Shown here one piece after another: positions 1 to 5,740 of a stretch of DNA of 5,954 nt. The stretch's first letter is position 1; each line of letters begins with the position of its first letter. This DNA is from an uncultured Trueperaceae bacterium (GTDB lineage: Bacteria > Deinococcota > Deinococci > Deinococcales > Trueperaceae). The DNA lies in assembly GCA_937907415.1 (NCBI GenBank), contig CALCHY010000406.1, positions 1-5,954 of the forward strand. Direction: 5' to 3'. The position numbers and the translations under genes are program-made. The notes beneath the pieces are model-generated. The model saw nothing but the letters and a program-made list of their open reading frames with translations, ran no database searches and had not been told where the DNA came from.

Positions 1-77
1 ACAACGGCCTGCGCATGGACGGCGCGCGCATCCTCGACCGCTTGATCGGCATGCTTCCGGTCGTCGAGCGGAGCTGA
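1..77 (+). CDS. C-terminal end of an unidentified protein (partial)
   Basis: An open frame enters from the left edge (first full codon at base 3) and ends at a TGA at 75-77, giving 24 residues that begin NGLRMDGARI and end LPVVERS. Nearly every codon ends in G or C, as expected of a real gene in this genome, so I take it as the 3' end of a coding region and not chance. The fragment is too short to assign a family. It is convergent with the minus-strand operon, with only 34 bases between the two stop codons. Because of that position it could belong to the same catabolic locus, but nothing in the visible residues proves this. Confidence 0.55.
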   Translation, partial: NGLRMDGARILDRLIGMLPVVERS

Positions 78-85
78 AGGGCTGA

Positions 86-115
86 CTAGTGTCAGGCACA
101 CAGGTAGTGCACTAG
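86..115. repeat. Weak inverted repeat at the convergent gene junction
   Basis: CTAGTG at 86-91 and CACTAG at 110-115 are perfect 6-bp complements around an 18-base loop. The right arm includes the stop codon of the minus-strand gene. Inside it, TAGTGCACTA at 105-114 is itself palindromic. There is no GC-rich stem and no T-run on either strand, so this is at best a weak bidirectional transcription stop, and it may be chance. Confidence 0.2.
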
Positions 116-1119
116 CGCACAAGGAAGCCCTCGCCGAGGGTGTCGCCCGGCTCGAGAACCCACTGGTTGAACCCGACGATGCTGGCGTTGCCGCCGATCT
201 CCGGCACCACGGCTTCGAACTCCCCAACCTTGGTGCGAGCTACCGCCTTGCCAGTGAACAGCGACCCGACGATGCTCTCGTTACGCAGCTCCTCACCGAA
301 CGCCAGACTGCCGCGCGCAACGAGCTGTGCCACTCGCCCCGACGTGCCCGTACCGGTCGGCGAACGGTCCACTTCTCGCTCCGCGAATACGCATACGTTC
401 GCCTGGTGGTTAGCCGCGTCGCGCGGCGGCCCGGCGATGATGGTGCCGTAAAGACTGTTCAACTCGGGCACTTCGGGGTGATGCAACGGCGTGGTGGCCA
501 TGACGGCGTGCTTCACTTGGTCGCCCAACTCGATCAGCTCACGCACGTTGGCAGAGACGACTCTCAGGCCGGCCTGCGCGCCGTCGAGATAAGCGTAGAA
601 GGCGCCGCCGAACGCAACGTCGACGGTCAACTCACCGAAGTCCGGCGTGGTCACGCGCACGTCCCGCCGATAAAGGAAGGACGGCACGTTGAGGAAGCGC
701 ACGCCGCCAACGCGCCGCCCGTTCCACGCAACGAAGGCCTCGATGAAACCGGCAGGACTGTCGATGCCAACGCGCGTCTCCCCAATCTGCCGCGCCACTA
801 GGCCCTGCGCCACCGCCACCGTGGCTAGCGCGATGATGCCGTGACCGCACATGTCTGAGAAGCCTTCGTTATGCATGAAGATCACGCCGAGGTCGGCACC
901 CGGCGTAACGGGCTCTGTGACGAAACAGCCGTACATGTCGGCGTGCCCACGCGGCTCCCACATCAGGGCACGACGCACGTGATCGAGGTTCTCCCGCACC
1001 CAACGGCGCTTCTCGAGAACGGTGGTGCCCGGAATACGCGGGATGCCCGCGGTGACTACGCGTAGGGGTTCGCCGCCCGTATGAGCGTCGACGGTCGTGT
1101 ACGTTTGACTGAACTCCAC
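112..1119 (-). CDS. Proline racemase family enzyme, probable trans-3-hydroxy-L-proline dehydratase
   Basis: This 335-residue protein has the full proline racemase fold, with the family signature near the N-terminus (VDAHTGGEP, residues 10-18). The first catalytic residue is Cys91 in MCGHG (90-94). The second catalytic position, in DRSPTGTGTSG (251-261), is Thr255 and not Cys; codon ACC was read directly at 355-357. In this family Cys/Cys enzymes are proline racemases or 4-hydroxyproline 2-epimerases. Cys/Thr enzymes, such as human L3HYPDH and bacterial homologues, dehydrate trans-3-hydroxy-L-proline to pyrroline-2-carboxylate in the cytoplasm (EC 4.2.1.77). The start is GTG at 1117-1119, supported by GGAGG seven bases upstream. 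The gene begins two bases after the stop of the M24 peptidase gene, so it is last in the operon and probably translationally coupled. The stop is TAG. Family assignment is very secure; the dehydratase activity is inferred from the Thr. Confidence 0.9.
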   Translation of the reverse strand: MEFSQTYTTVDAHTGGEPLRVVTAGIPRIPGTTVLEKRRWVRENLDHVRRALMWEPRGHADMYGCFVTEPVTPGADLGVIFMHNEGFSDMCGHGIIALATVAVAQGLVARQIGETRVGIDSPAGFIEAFVAWNGRRVGGVRFLNVPSFLYRRDVRVTTPDFGELTVDVAFGGAFYAYLDGAQAGLRVVSANVRELIELGDQVKHAVMATTPLHHPEVPELNSLYGTIIAGPPRDAANHQANVCVFAEREVDRSPTGTGTSGRVAQLVARGSLAFGEELRNESIVGSLFTGKAVARTKVGEFEAVVPEIGGNASIVGFNQWVLEPGDTLGEGFLVR

Positions 1120-1121
1120 GC

Positions 1122-2231
1122 TCAGACCTCCACAAGCTCGCGGCTGCTAGTGTTCAGCACCTCGCCGCCAGTCGGTGTGACCAGCACCGTGTCCTCGACC
1201 CGTACGCCACTCCAGCCAGGAACGTAGATACCGGGTTCGACCGTCACCACCATCCCAGCTCGGAGGGGCGCGGTGTAGGCATCGCTGAGGAACGGATCTT
1301 CGTGTACCTCGAGGCCTAGGCCGTGTCCGACGGAGAAACCGTGCTCGTACTGCCCGTAACCTGCCGCGTGGATGGGTACGCGGCTGGCGCGGTCGACGGC
1401 CTGGCCGGTCACGCCCTCCCGCATCTGAGCGATCCCCGCCTCCATGCAACCGCGCACGATGTCGTATACCTCGCGCTGCTTGGCGTCGGGTTTGCCGACG
1501 CACACCATGCGGGTCATGTCCGAGTGGTAACCGTCGACGATGGCCCCGAAGTCGAAGAGCACGAACTCACCGCGCGCGATGACCTTGTCTGTCGCGCGCC
1601 CGTGCGGCAGGGCCGCGCGCCAACCAGAAGCAACGATGGGGATACCCGGGTAGTTCTCCGCGCCCATGAGTTCGATCTGATGCCGCATCTCGATCGCCAG
1701 CGAGCGCTCGGTAACGCCGGGGGCCACTCGCGGCACGATGCGGCTCCAGATGGCGTCCGCTATCACCTGCGCCTCTCTTAGCCGTGCGATCTCGAACTCG
1801 TCCTTGACGTCACGCAGGCCCTCGACGAGCCGCGGCGCCGCCACCCATGCGACGTCGGCTAGGCCCGCTTTACCTTCTTGCAGCCAAGAATGGGTGGCGA
1901 GGTGCCCCTCGAACGCCAGACGCTTGACGTTCAGCGCCCCGAGGCGCCCCCGCAGGGGGGTCCACAGGTCCTTGTTCTTCTCGAGCCTCACGACCTCGTA
2001 GCCCAGTGCCTGCTGGCTGGCCTGCTCGACGTAACGCCAGTCCGTGAAAAACAACCGCGCGCCGCTGGCAGCAACGACTACGAACCCGAACGAACCGTCG
2101 AAGCCGGTGAGGTAGCGGCGGTTCGCGGGGCTCGCGACGATGATGGCGTCCGCGCCAACGTCCGCCAAGCGCGCGGCGAGGCGGTCAGCTCGAGCGGCGA
2201 CGTAGTGCGTGAGTTCGCTTGTGGTGCTCAT
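1122..2231 (-). CDS. M24 family Xaa-Pro peptidase (aminopeptidase P / prolidase type)
   Basis: The protein has 369 residues, the usual size for bacterial PepQ/YpdF-type enzymes. Residues about 15-140 form the creatinase-like N-terminal domain (SPANRRYLTGF at 34-44, FFTDWRY at 61-67). Residues about 148-352 are the pita-bread catalytic domain. All five dinuclear metal ligands are visible: Asp227 (FDFGA), Asp238 (HSDMTR), His303 (VGHGLGLEVHE), Glu332 (VEPGIY) and Glu346 (RVEDTV). The spacings D-11-D and E-14-E match prolidase, and His210 (LPHGRATD) and His310 are the usual substrate-side histidines. No signal peptide is seen, so it should act in the cytoplasm, cleaving Xaa-Pro bonds of imported peptides. 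The ATG at 2229-2231 has GGAGG at 2242-2246, ten bases upstream. It starts 19 bases after the permease stop and ends two bases before the dehydratase start. Dipeptidase versus aminopeptidase action cannot be settled by reading; other M24 activities (creatinase, DddP) are less likely. Confidence 0.92.
   Translation of the reverse strand: MSTTSELTHYVAARADRLAARLADVGADAIIVASPANRRYLTGFDGSFGFVVVAASGARLFFTDWRYVEQASQQALGYEVVRLEKNKDLWTPLRGRLGALNVKRLAFEGHLATHSWLQEGKAGLADVAWVAAPRLVEGLRDVKDEFEIARLREAQVIADAIWSRIVPRVAPGVTERSLAIEMRHQIELMGAENYPGIPIVASGWRAALPHGRATDKVIARGEFVLFDFGAIVDGYHSDMTRMVCVGKPDAKQREVYDIVRGCMEAGIAQMREGVTGQAVDRASRVPIHAAGYGQYEHGFSVGHGLGLEVHEDPFLSDAYTAPLRAGMVVTVEPGIYVPGWSGVRVEDTVLVTPTGGEVLNTSSRELVEV
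1127..1131 (-). promoter_or_regulatory. Shine-Dalgarno GGAGG fixing the GTG start of the dehydratase gene
   Basis: Read on the minus strand, GGAGG lies inside the last codons of the upstream peptidase gene, seven bases before the GTG at 1119. It decides this non-ATG start. Because the ribosome site sits within the preceding gene, translation of the two is likely coupled. Confidence 0.75.
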
Positions 2232-2250
2232 TCTGTTCGTACCTCCATGG

Positions 2251-3075
2251 TCAGTTCTTGGGGTCGAGTGCGTCTCTCAGCGCGTCACCGAGGACGTTGA
2301 AGGCTAGGACGGTAAGGAAGATGGCTATGCCTGGGCCGAGAATCACGTGCGGTGCTTGGCGCATGTAACTGCGCGCCGTGCTGATCATCGCGCCCCACTC
2401 TGGCGTGGGTGGCGCCACGCCGACGCCGAGGAACGAGAGCGCGGCCGCCGTTAAAATTGCGCCGCCCATGAGGAGAGTGGCGTACACGAGCACGGGCGAG
2501 AATGCGTTCAAGAAGACGTGTTTGACTATCAGACGGTGACTGCGCGCCCCCGCTGCCCTGGCCGCCTCCACGAACTCGCGGCTACGCACCCCGAGGACGG
2601 AGCCGCGCATGACGCGCGCGAAGGTGGGAACTGAGTAGGCTGCCACCGCGATCACGACGGGCCCAAGCCCAGCGCCGAGCGCCGTCGCAAGCAGGATGGC
2701 TAGCAAGATCCCGGGAAACGCGAGCAGCACGTCGATGAAGCGCATGAGTACGCTGTCAAGCAGACCGCCGTAGAAGCCGGCGAGCAGACCAACCGAGATC
2801 CCGATGAGCCCGCCCAATGCCACGGACAACACCCCGACGGTCACGGAGATGCGCGCGCCGAAGATCACGCGGCTGTAGATGTCGCGCCCTATCTCGTCCG
2901 TACCTAGGTAGTGCTCCTTGGAGGGCGGCTGCAGCACGGCACGGAAGTCCTGGCGATTCGGCTGGTGCGTCGCTAGGCGCGGCGCGAAGAGGGCACTGAC
3001 GATGAGGCCGAGCACCACGAGCAGCGCCACGATGGTGAGTGGGTTGCGGGTGAACCTCTTGAGGGAGCGACTCAT
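2251..3075 (-). CDS. DppC/OppC-type ABC transporter permease
   Basis: This 274-residue inner-membrane protein is the second permease of a peptide/nickel-type ABC importer. It has the usual DppC layout: a short N-terminal cytoplasmic stretch (MSRSLKRFTRNP), TM1 at about 12-32, then the family hallmark LGTDEIGRDIYSRVIFGAR (57-75). Five more membrane segments follow between about 77 and 264. The EAA loop that docks the ATPase is at about 168-190 (EFVEAARAAGA...HVFLN), and the protein ends RDALDPKN. I chose the ATG at 3073-3075 because it overlaps the upstream stop as ATGA, the typical coupled junction for these pairs, and because the protein then begins like other DppC proteins. An in-frame extension to 3231 would add an arginine- and histidine-rich stretch with no family resemblance. 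The Shine-Dalgarno is weak, consistent with coupling. The substrate cannot be read from this subunit. Confidence 0.95.
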   Translation of the reverse strand: MSRSLKRFTRNPLTIVALLVVLGLIVSALFAPRLATHQPNRQDFRAVLQPPSKEHYLGTDEIGRDIYSRVIFGARISVTVGVLSVALGGLIGISVGLLAGFYGGLLDSVLMRFIDVLLAFPGILLAILLATALGAGLGPVVIAVAAYSVPTFARVMRGSVLGVRSREFVEAARAAGARSHRLIVKHVFLNAFSPVLVYATLLMGGAILTAAALSFLGVGVAPPTPEWGAMISTARSYMRQAPHVILGPGIAIFLTVLAFNVLGDALRDALDPKN

Positions 3076-4022
3076 GCGTACTGCACTCGCGGGTCGAGGA
3101 ACGAATAGAGGATGTCCACAACGAGGTTCACGAGCACGAAGGTGGTGGCGATGAATATGACGGCGCCTTGGACAACGGGGAAGTCGCGGCCGTTGATGCC
3201 GAGGATGAGATAGCGGCCCAAGCCGGGCCAAGCGAAGATGCTCTCGGCGATGACGGCGCCGGAGAGCAGCACCCCGAACTCGAGGCCGAGTACCGTCACG
3301 AGGGGTATGAGGGCGTTACGGAACGCGTGACGCATGACGACGGCACGGCGGTGCACGCCCTTGGCTGAGGCCGTTCTGACGTAGTCCTCTTTGAGGACGT
3401 CGAGCATGGAGGAGCGAACGAGACGGCCGATGATGGCGGTGGTCGCTACCCCGAGCGTGGCGGCCGGCATGATCAGGTGCTTAAGCGACTCCCAACCGAA
3501 GCCAGCCTCCCTGCCGGATGGCGGGAGCCAACCTAGTTGCAGCGAGAACACGAGCATGAGCAGCAGTCCAAGTAGGAAGTGCGGCAAAGACACGCCGAGG
3601 AGCGCGAGCGTCATGCTCAGGTGGTCTACGAACCCTCCCTTGTGGAGGGCCGCGAGCACGCCAGTCAGGGTGCCAAGCAAGGCCGCAACGAACAAGCTGG
3701 CAAGAGTGAGCTCGAACGTGGCTGGGTAGAGCCGCAGGACTTCTTGAAGCACCGGTCGCCCGTTGCGGATGGACGTCCCCAAGTCGAGTTGGAGTACGTT
3801 GCCGAGGTAGTTGAGGTACTGCACGATTAGCGGTTGGTCGAGGCCGTACTTGCTCCTAAGTTGCGCGATGATCTCCGGCCCCGCGCGTCCGCCGCCTTCC
3901 GGCGAGATGAGCATGTCGATCGGGTCACCTGGCGCGAGGTGCAGTGACACGAAGACGAGCGTCAAGACCCCGATGACGACGAAGGCGGAGAAGATCAATC
4001 GGCGAGCTATGAAAGACAGCAC
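3072..4022 (-). CDS. DppB/OppB-type ABC transporter permease
   Basis: This 316-residue integral membrane protein is the first permease of the same importer. It shows the DppB pattern: MLSFIARRLIF at the start, TM1 at about 9-30, then LAPGDPID (29-36), and a large periplasmic segment with KYGLDQPLIVQYLNYLGN (58-75) and DLGTSIRNGRPV (80-91). Further membrane segments run from about 101 to 309. The cytoplasmic EAA loop is at about 213-240 (DYVRTASAKGV...RHAFRNALIP), followed by FAWPGLGRY (263-271) and a terminal LDPRVQYA. The start is GTG at 4020-4022 with GGAGG six bases upstream at 4029-4033. The TGA overlaps the ATG of the DppC-type gene. It is separated from the binding-protein gene by a 62-base gap containing a strong hairpin. 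No ATPase gene follows it, unlike complete dpp or opp operons. Confidence 0.95.
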   Translation of the reverse strand: MLSFIARRLIFSAFVVIGVLTLVFVSLHLAPGDPIDMLISPEGGGRAGPEIIAQLRSKYGLDQPLIVQYLNYLGNVLQLDLGTSIRNGRPVLQEVLRLYPATFELTLASLFVAALLGTLTGVLAALHKGGFVDHLSMTLALLGVSLPHFLLGLLLMLVFSLQLGWLPPSGREAGFGWESLKHLIMPAATLGVATTAIIGRLVRSSMLDVLKEDYVRTASAKGVHRRAVVMRHAFRNALIPLVTVLGLEFGVLLSGAVIAESIFAWPGLGRYLILGINGRDFPVVQGAVIFIATTFVLVNLVVDILYSFLDPRVQYA

Positions 4023-4028
4023 GGCCTG

Positions 4029-4033
4029 CCTCC
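4029..4033 (-). promoter_or_regulatory. Shine-Dalgarno GGAGG fixing the GTG start of the DppB-type gene
   Basis: On the minus strand GGAGG lies six bases before the GTG at 4022, and only five bases after the foot of the intercistronic stem-loop at 4039-4066. It supports the GTG start. A ribosome bound here would be very close to the hairpin. Confidence 0.7.
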
Positions 4034-4038
4034 GGCGT

Positions 4039-4066
4039 GGTCGGCGCCCGCGGCGGGGCGCCGACC
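4039..4066 (-). terminator. Perfect 11-bp intercistronic stem-loop (attenuator or mRNA-stabilising hairpin)
   Basis: GGTCGGCGCCC and GGGCGCCGACC pair perfectly over 11 bp around a six-base loop. The hairpin lies 18 bases after the stop of the binding-protein gene and before the first permease gene. There is no T-run after the stem on the minus strand, so it is not a classic full Rho-independent terminator. Hairpins in this position of binding-protein operons are known to protect the upstream message from 3' decay or cause partial read-through, letting the binding protein be made in excess over the permeases. The structure is seen directly; its role is inferred. Confidence 0.65.
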
Positions 4067-4084
4067 AGTAAGACTATTAATGTG

Positions 4085-5599
4085 CTACTCGATCTTCCAC
4101 TTCTCTGCGCCGAACATGACACCCATGGAACTTACCTTCACGCCCGTGAGCTTGGGGGTAGCGATGTGCGCCTGCTCGATCCAGAACTGTGGGCACTGCA
4201 CTGCCTGTTCGTACACTGCGCGCTGTAGGGCGAAGTAGGCTGGCGCGCGCACTGCGCGGTCGGCGCTTGCCCTGCCGGCTTCGACGAGCGCGTCGAGGTC
4301 ATTGCCGCGCTGCGTGACGTTCCAGTGCTCGGACGAGTGGAAGGCGTACTCGTAGATGGGCGGCTCCGGGTTGGCGTTGTCGATCCACCAACCGATGTCG
4401 TATGCGCCGGTACGCACGTTCGTGTAGTAAGTGTTGCGCTCGCTGGTAGTGATGGTGCTGCCGATGCCGACATCGCTCAGGTACTGCTGGATGATCTGCG
4501 TTGCGAGGAGCCAAGCGCCGTCACCACGGGCCTGAAAATCGAGGTTGAGCGCCGTGCCGTCCTTCTCCCTCATGCCGTCGCCGTTCGTATCCACGTAGCC
4601 AGCGGCTTCGAGGATGGCGGCCGCCTGCTCTGGGTCGTAACTGTAACCGGGAACGCTGGCGTCGTAGGCCCAGGTTCCTGGGAGCGCGATCGTTAGCTCG
4701 GGTTTGCCCAAGCCGGCGTAGGCGGTGTTGAGGAGCACGTCGCGGTCGACGGCGTAGCAGATGGCGCGGCGTAGTTCGACGGGCACGGTGCTGTTGTTGA
4801 GCGCCACGAAGGCGGTATTGACGGAACCGAACGACAGCACGTCGAAGCCGGCGGAGTCGAGGCGGGCGACCTCGTTGGCTGGGGCGAACATGATGGCGTC
4901 GACCGTGCCGGCTTCCAGCTCGAGCACGAGCGTGGCAGGTTCCGGGATGTTGCGCGCGACGATCGTCTCGATAATGGGGGCGCCGCCCCAGTAGTCCTGG
5001 AAGCGCGTCATCACCGTCTGCTGGTCTGGCTCGTAGTCGCTGATGAAGTACGGGCCCGAACCCACCGGCACAGATCCGTCAGCGGCCGAGCCAGGCTCGA
5101 TGACCCACACCTGGTTGAGGTTGAGCAAGAAGTCTGGATTGGGTGCCCCTAGTACCACCACGAAGGTGAGGTCGTCTGGCGTCTCCATGGCTACGACGCC
5201 GCTAACGTTCCCTGCGCCCGGAAGCGGGTCCGCTGGGTTCCCGACGCGCTCGAACGAGCTCTTCACGGCGGCAGAGGTCAAGGTCACGCCGTTATGGAAC
5301 TTGACGCCCTCGCGCAGGTGGAACGTGTAAGTCAGTTCGTCTTCCGAGAGCTCCCAGCTAGTGGCTAGGGCCGGCACGTAGTCACCGTCCTCGTATAGGA
5401 GGAGCGTGTCTGCGATCAGTTGCGAGACGGTGTAGCCGAACACGTTGCTGTTGCGCTGCGGGTCCGCCTCGGCGCCGGAAGCCCCCGGCGAGGCGAGCAC
5501 TAGCTTGCCTTGTGCGGCAGCCAGCGGCAGCAGTAGCGCTAGGCCGAGAAGGACCAAGCCCTTAATGGAAGGGCGCCTGATTGTGGTACCTCGTGGCAT
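4085..5599 (-). CDS. Family 5 extracellular solute-binding protein (DppA/OppA-like)
   Basis: This 504-residue exported protein captures the substrate for the importer. Residues 1-29 are a signal peptide: basic [14 protein letters not shown], hydrophobic [12 protein letters not shown], then AAAQG. Likely signal peptidase I cleavage is after Ala29. There is no lipobox cysteine, so it should be a soluble periplasmic protein. Family 5 hallmarks follow in order: [26 protein letters not shown] split over 79-104, the SSFERV region (114-119), VPVGSGPYF (177-185), [13 protein letters not shown] (224-236), [15 protein letters not shown] (276-290), and [15 protein letters not shown] (321-335). [12 protein letters not shown] at 337-348 resembles a calcium-type D-x-N-x-D-G loop often seen at this place in the family. 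ATG at 5597-5599 has GGAGG five bases upstream. It is the first gene of the operon and divergent from the GntR gene. A peptide ligand is likely from the family and the peptidase neighbour; nickel or other small ligands remain possible. Confidence 0.95.
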   Translation of the reverse strand: MPRGTTIRRPSIKGLVLLGLALLLPLAAAQGKLVLASPGASGAEADPQRNSNVFGYTVSQLIADTLLLYEDGDYVPALATSWELSEDELTYTFHLREGVKFHNGVTLTSAAVKSSFERVGNPADPLPGAGNVSGVVAMETPDDLTFVVVLGAPNPDFLLNLNQVWVIEPGSAADGSVPVGSGPYFISDYEPDQQTVMTRFQDYWGGAPIIETIVARNIPEPATLVLELEAGTVDAIMFAPANEVARLDSAGFDVLSFGSVNTAFVALNNSTVPVELRRAICYAVDRDVLLNTAYAGLGKPELTIALPGTWAYDASVPGYSYDPEQAAAILEAAGYVDTNGDGMREKDGTALNLDFQARGDGAWLLATQIIQQYLSDVGIGSTITTSERNTYYTNVRTGAYDIGWWIDNANPEPPIYEYAFHSSEHWNVTQRGNDLDALVEAGRASADRAVRAPAYFALQRAVYEQAVQCPQFWIEQAHIATPKLTGVKVSSMGVMFGAEKWKIE

Positions 5600-5653
5600 G
5601 GTTGCCTCCAGATGAGTTGGTGCGTTGGTGCTTGCGGACGACGCTACTGCGTT

Positions 5654-5660
5654 ACCTCCT
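5654..5660 (-). promoter_or_regulatory. Orphan full-length Shine-Dalgarno-like sequence in the operon leader
   Basis: On the minus strand AGGAGGT, a seven-base match to the 16S anti-Shine-Dalgarno, lies about 54 bases before the binding-protein start. No ATG, GTG or TTG follows at a usable distance, so it does not serve a visible open frame. It may be chance or a ribosome standby site. Confidence 0.2.
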
Positions 5661-5706
5661 CACGCGCCGCGCTACGAAGCAGCCATCTGGTAACTAGTAG
5701 CGGGCC

Positions 5707-5735
5707 TTGCCATTGGATTGTATGCACCATACAAT
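5707..5735 (+). promoter_or_regulatory. Sigma-70-type promoter for the GntR gene, predicting a leaderless mRNA
   Basis: TTGCCA (5707-5712) and TACAAT (5730-5735) each match the consensus at five of six bases and are separated by exactly 17 bases. Transcription would start at about 5741-5742, the GTG start codon of the regulator gene. No Shine-Dalgarno precedes that GTG, so a leaderless message is the consistent reading. The -10 box lies inside the right arm of the palindrome, so a bound repressor would block it. Confidence 0.65.
5717..5735. promoter_or_regulatory. Predicted GntR operator, perfect palindrome ATTGTATG-CAC-CATACAAT
   Basis: Two 8-bp arms (5717-5724 and 5728-5735) are exact inverted complements around the 3-base spacer CAC. 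The TTGTAT...ATACAA character resembles binding sites of FadR/FCD-type GntR regulators, whose operators commonly have T-x-G-T...A-C-x-A arms. It stands six bases before a gene for just such a regulator and overlaps its -10 box. It is therefore a strong candidate for autoregulation and for control of the divergent operon. The palindrome is seen directly; the protein that binds it is inferred from position. Confidence 0.75.
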
Positions 5736-5740
5736 GCACT

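Larger units (their letters stand above)
5600..5740. promoter_or_regulatory. Divergent intergenic control region
   Basis: These 141 bases separate the divergently read binding-protein and GntR genes. The GntR side holds a promoter and a palindromic operator. The other side is a leader of about 110 bases if the operon promoter lies in the operator. The minus strand also shows TACAAT at 5717-5722, formed by the other arm of the palindrome, which could be the operon's -10 box. Its -35 is poor: CTGCCA at 19 bases or GCCACA at 17. The operon's true transcription start is therefore unresolved. Confidence 0.6.

Noticed and set aside
406..801. Plus-strand open frame of 131 codons
   Set aside because: It is antisense to the dehydratase gene, shows no recognisable domain, and is expected by chance opposite a high-GC gene.
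1878..2300. Plus-strand open frame of 140 codons
   Set aside because: It runs antisense across the peptidase gene into the permease gene, has no domain or ribosome site of note, and the minus-strand genes have full family signatures.
3076..3231. An N-terminal extension of 52 residues on the DppC-type permease
   Set aside because: The extension is Arg/His/Pro-rich, unlike any DppC start, and lies wholly within the DppB-type coding region in another frame. The ATG at 3075 makes the usual ATGA overlap.
4325..4696. Plus-strand open frame of 123 codons
   Set aside because: It is antisense to the solute-binding protein gene and its sequence resembles no known family; it is best explained as a shadow frame.
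5510..5599. Lipoprotein signal on the solute-binding protein
   Set aside because: The hydrophobic core ends in AAAQGK with no cysteine, so lipid attachment is not supported and ordinary signal peptidase cleavage is the better call.
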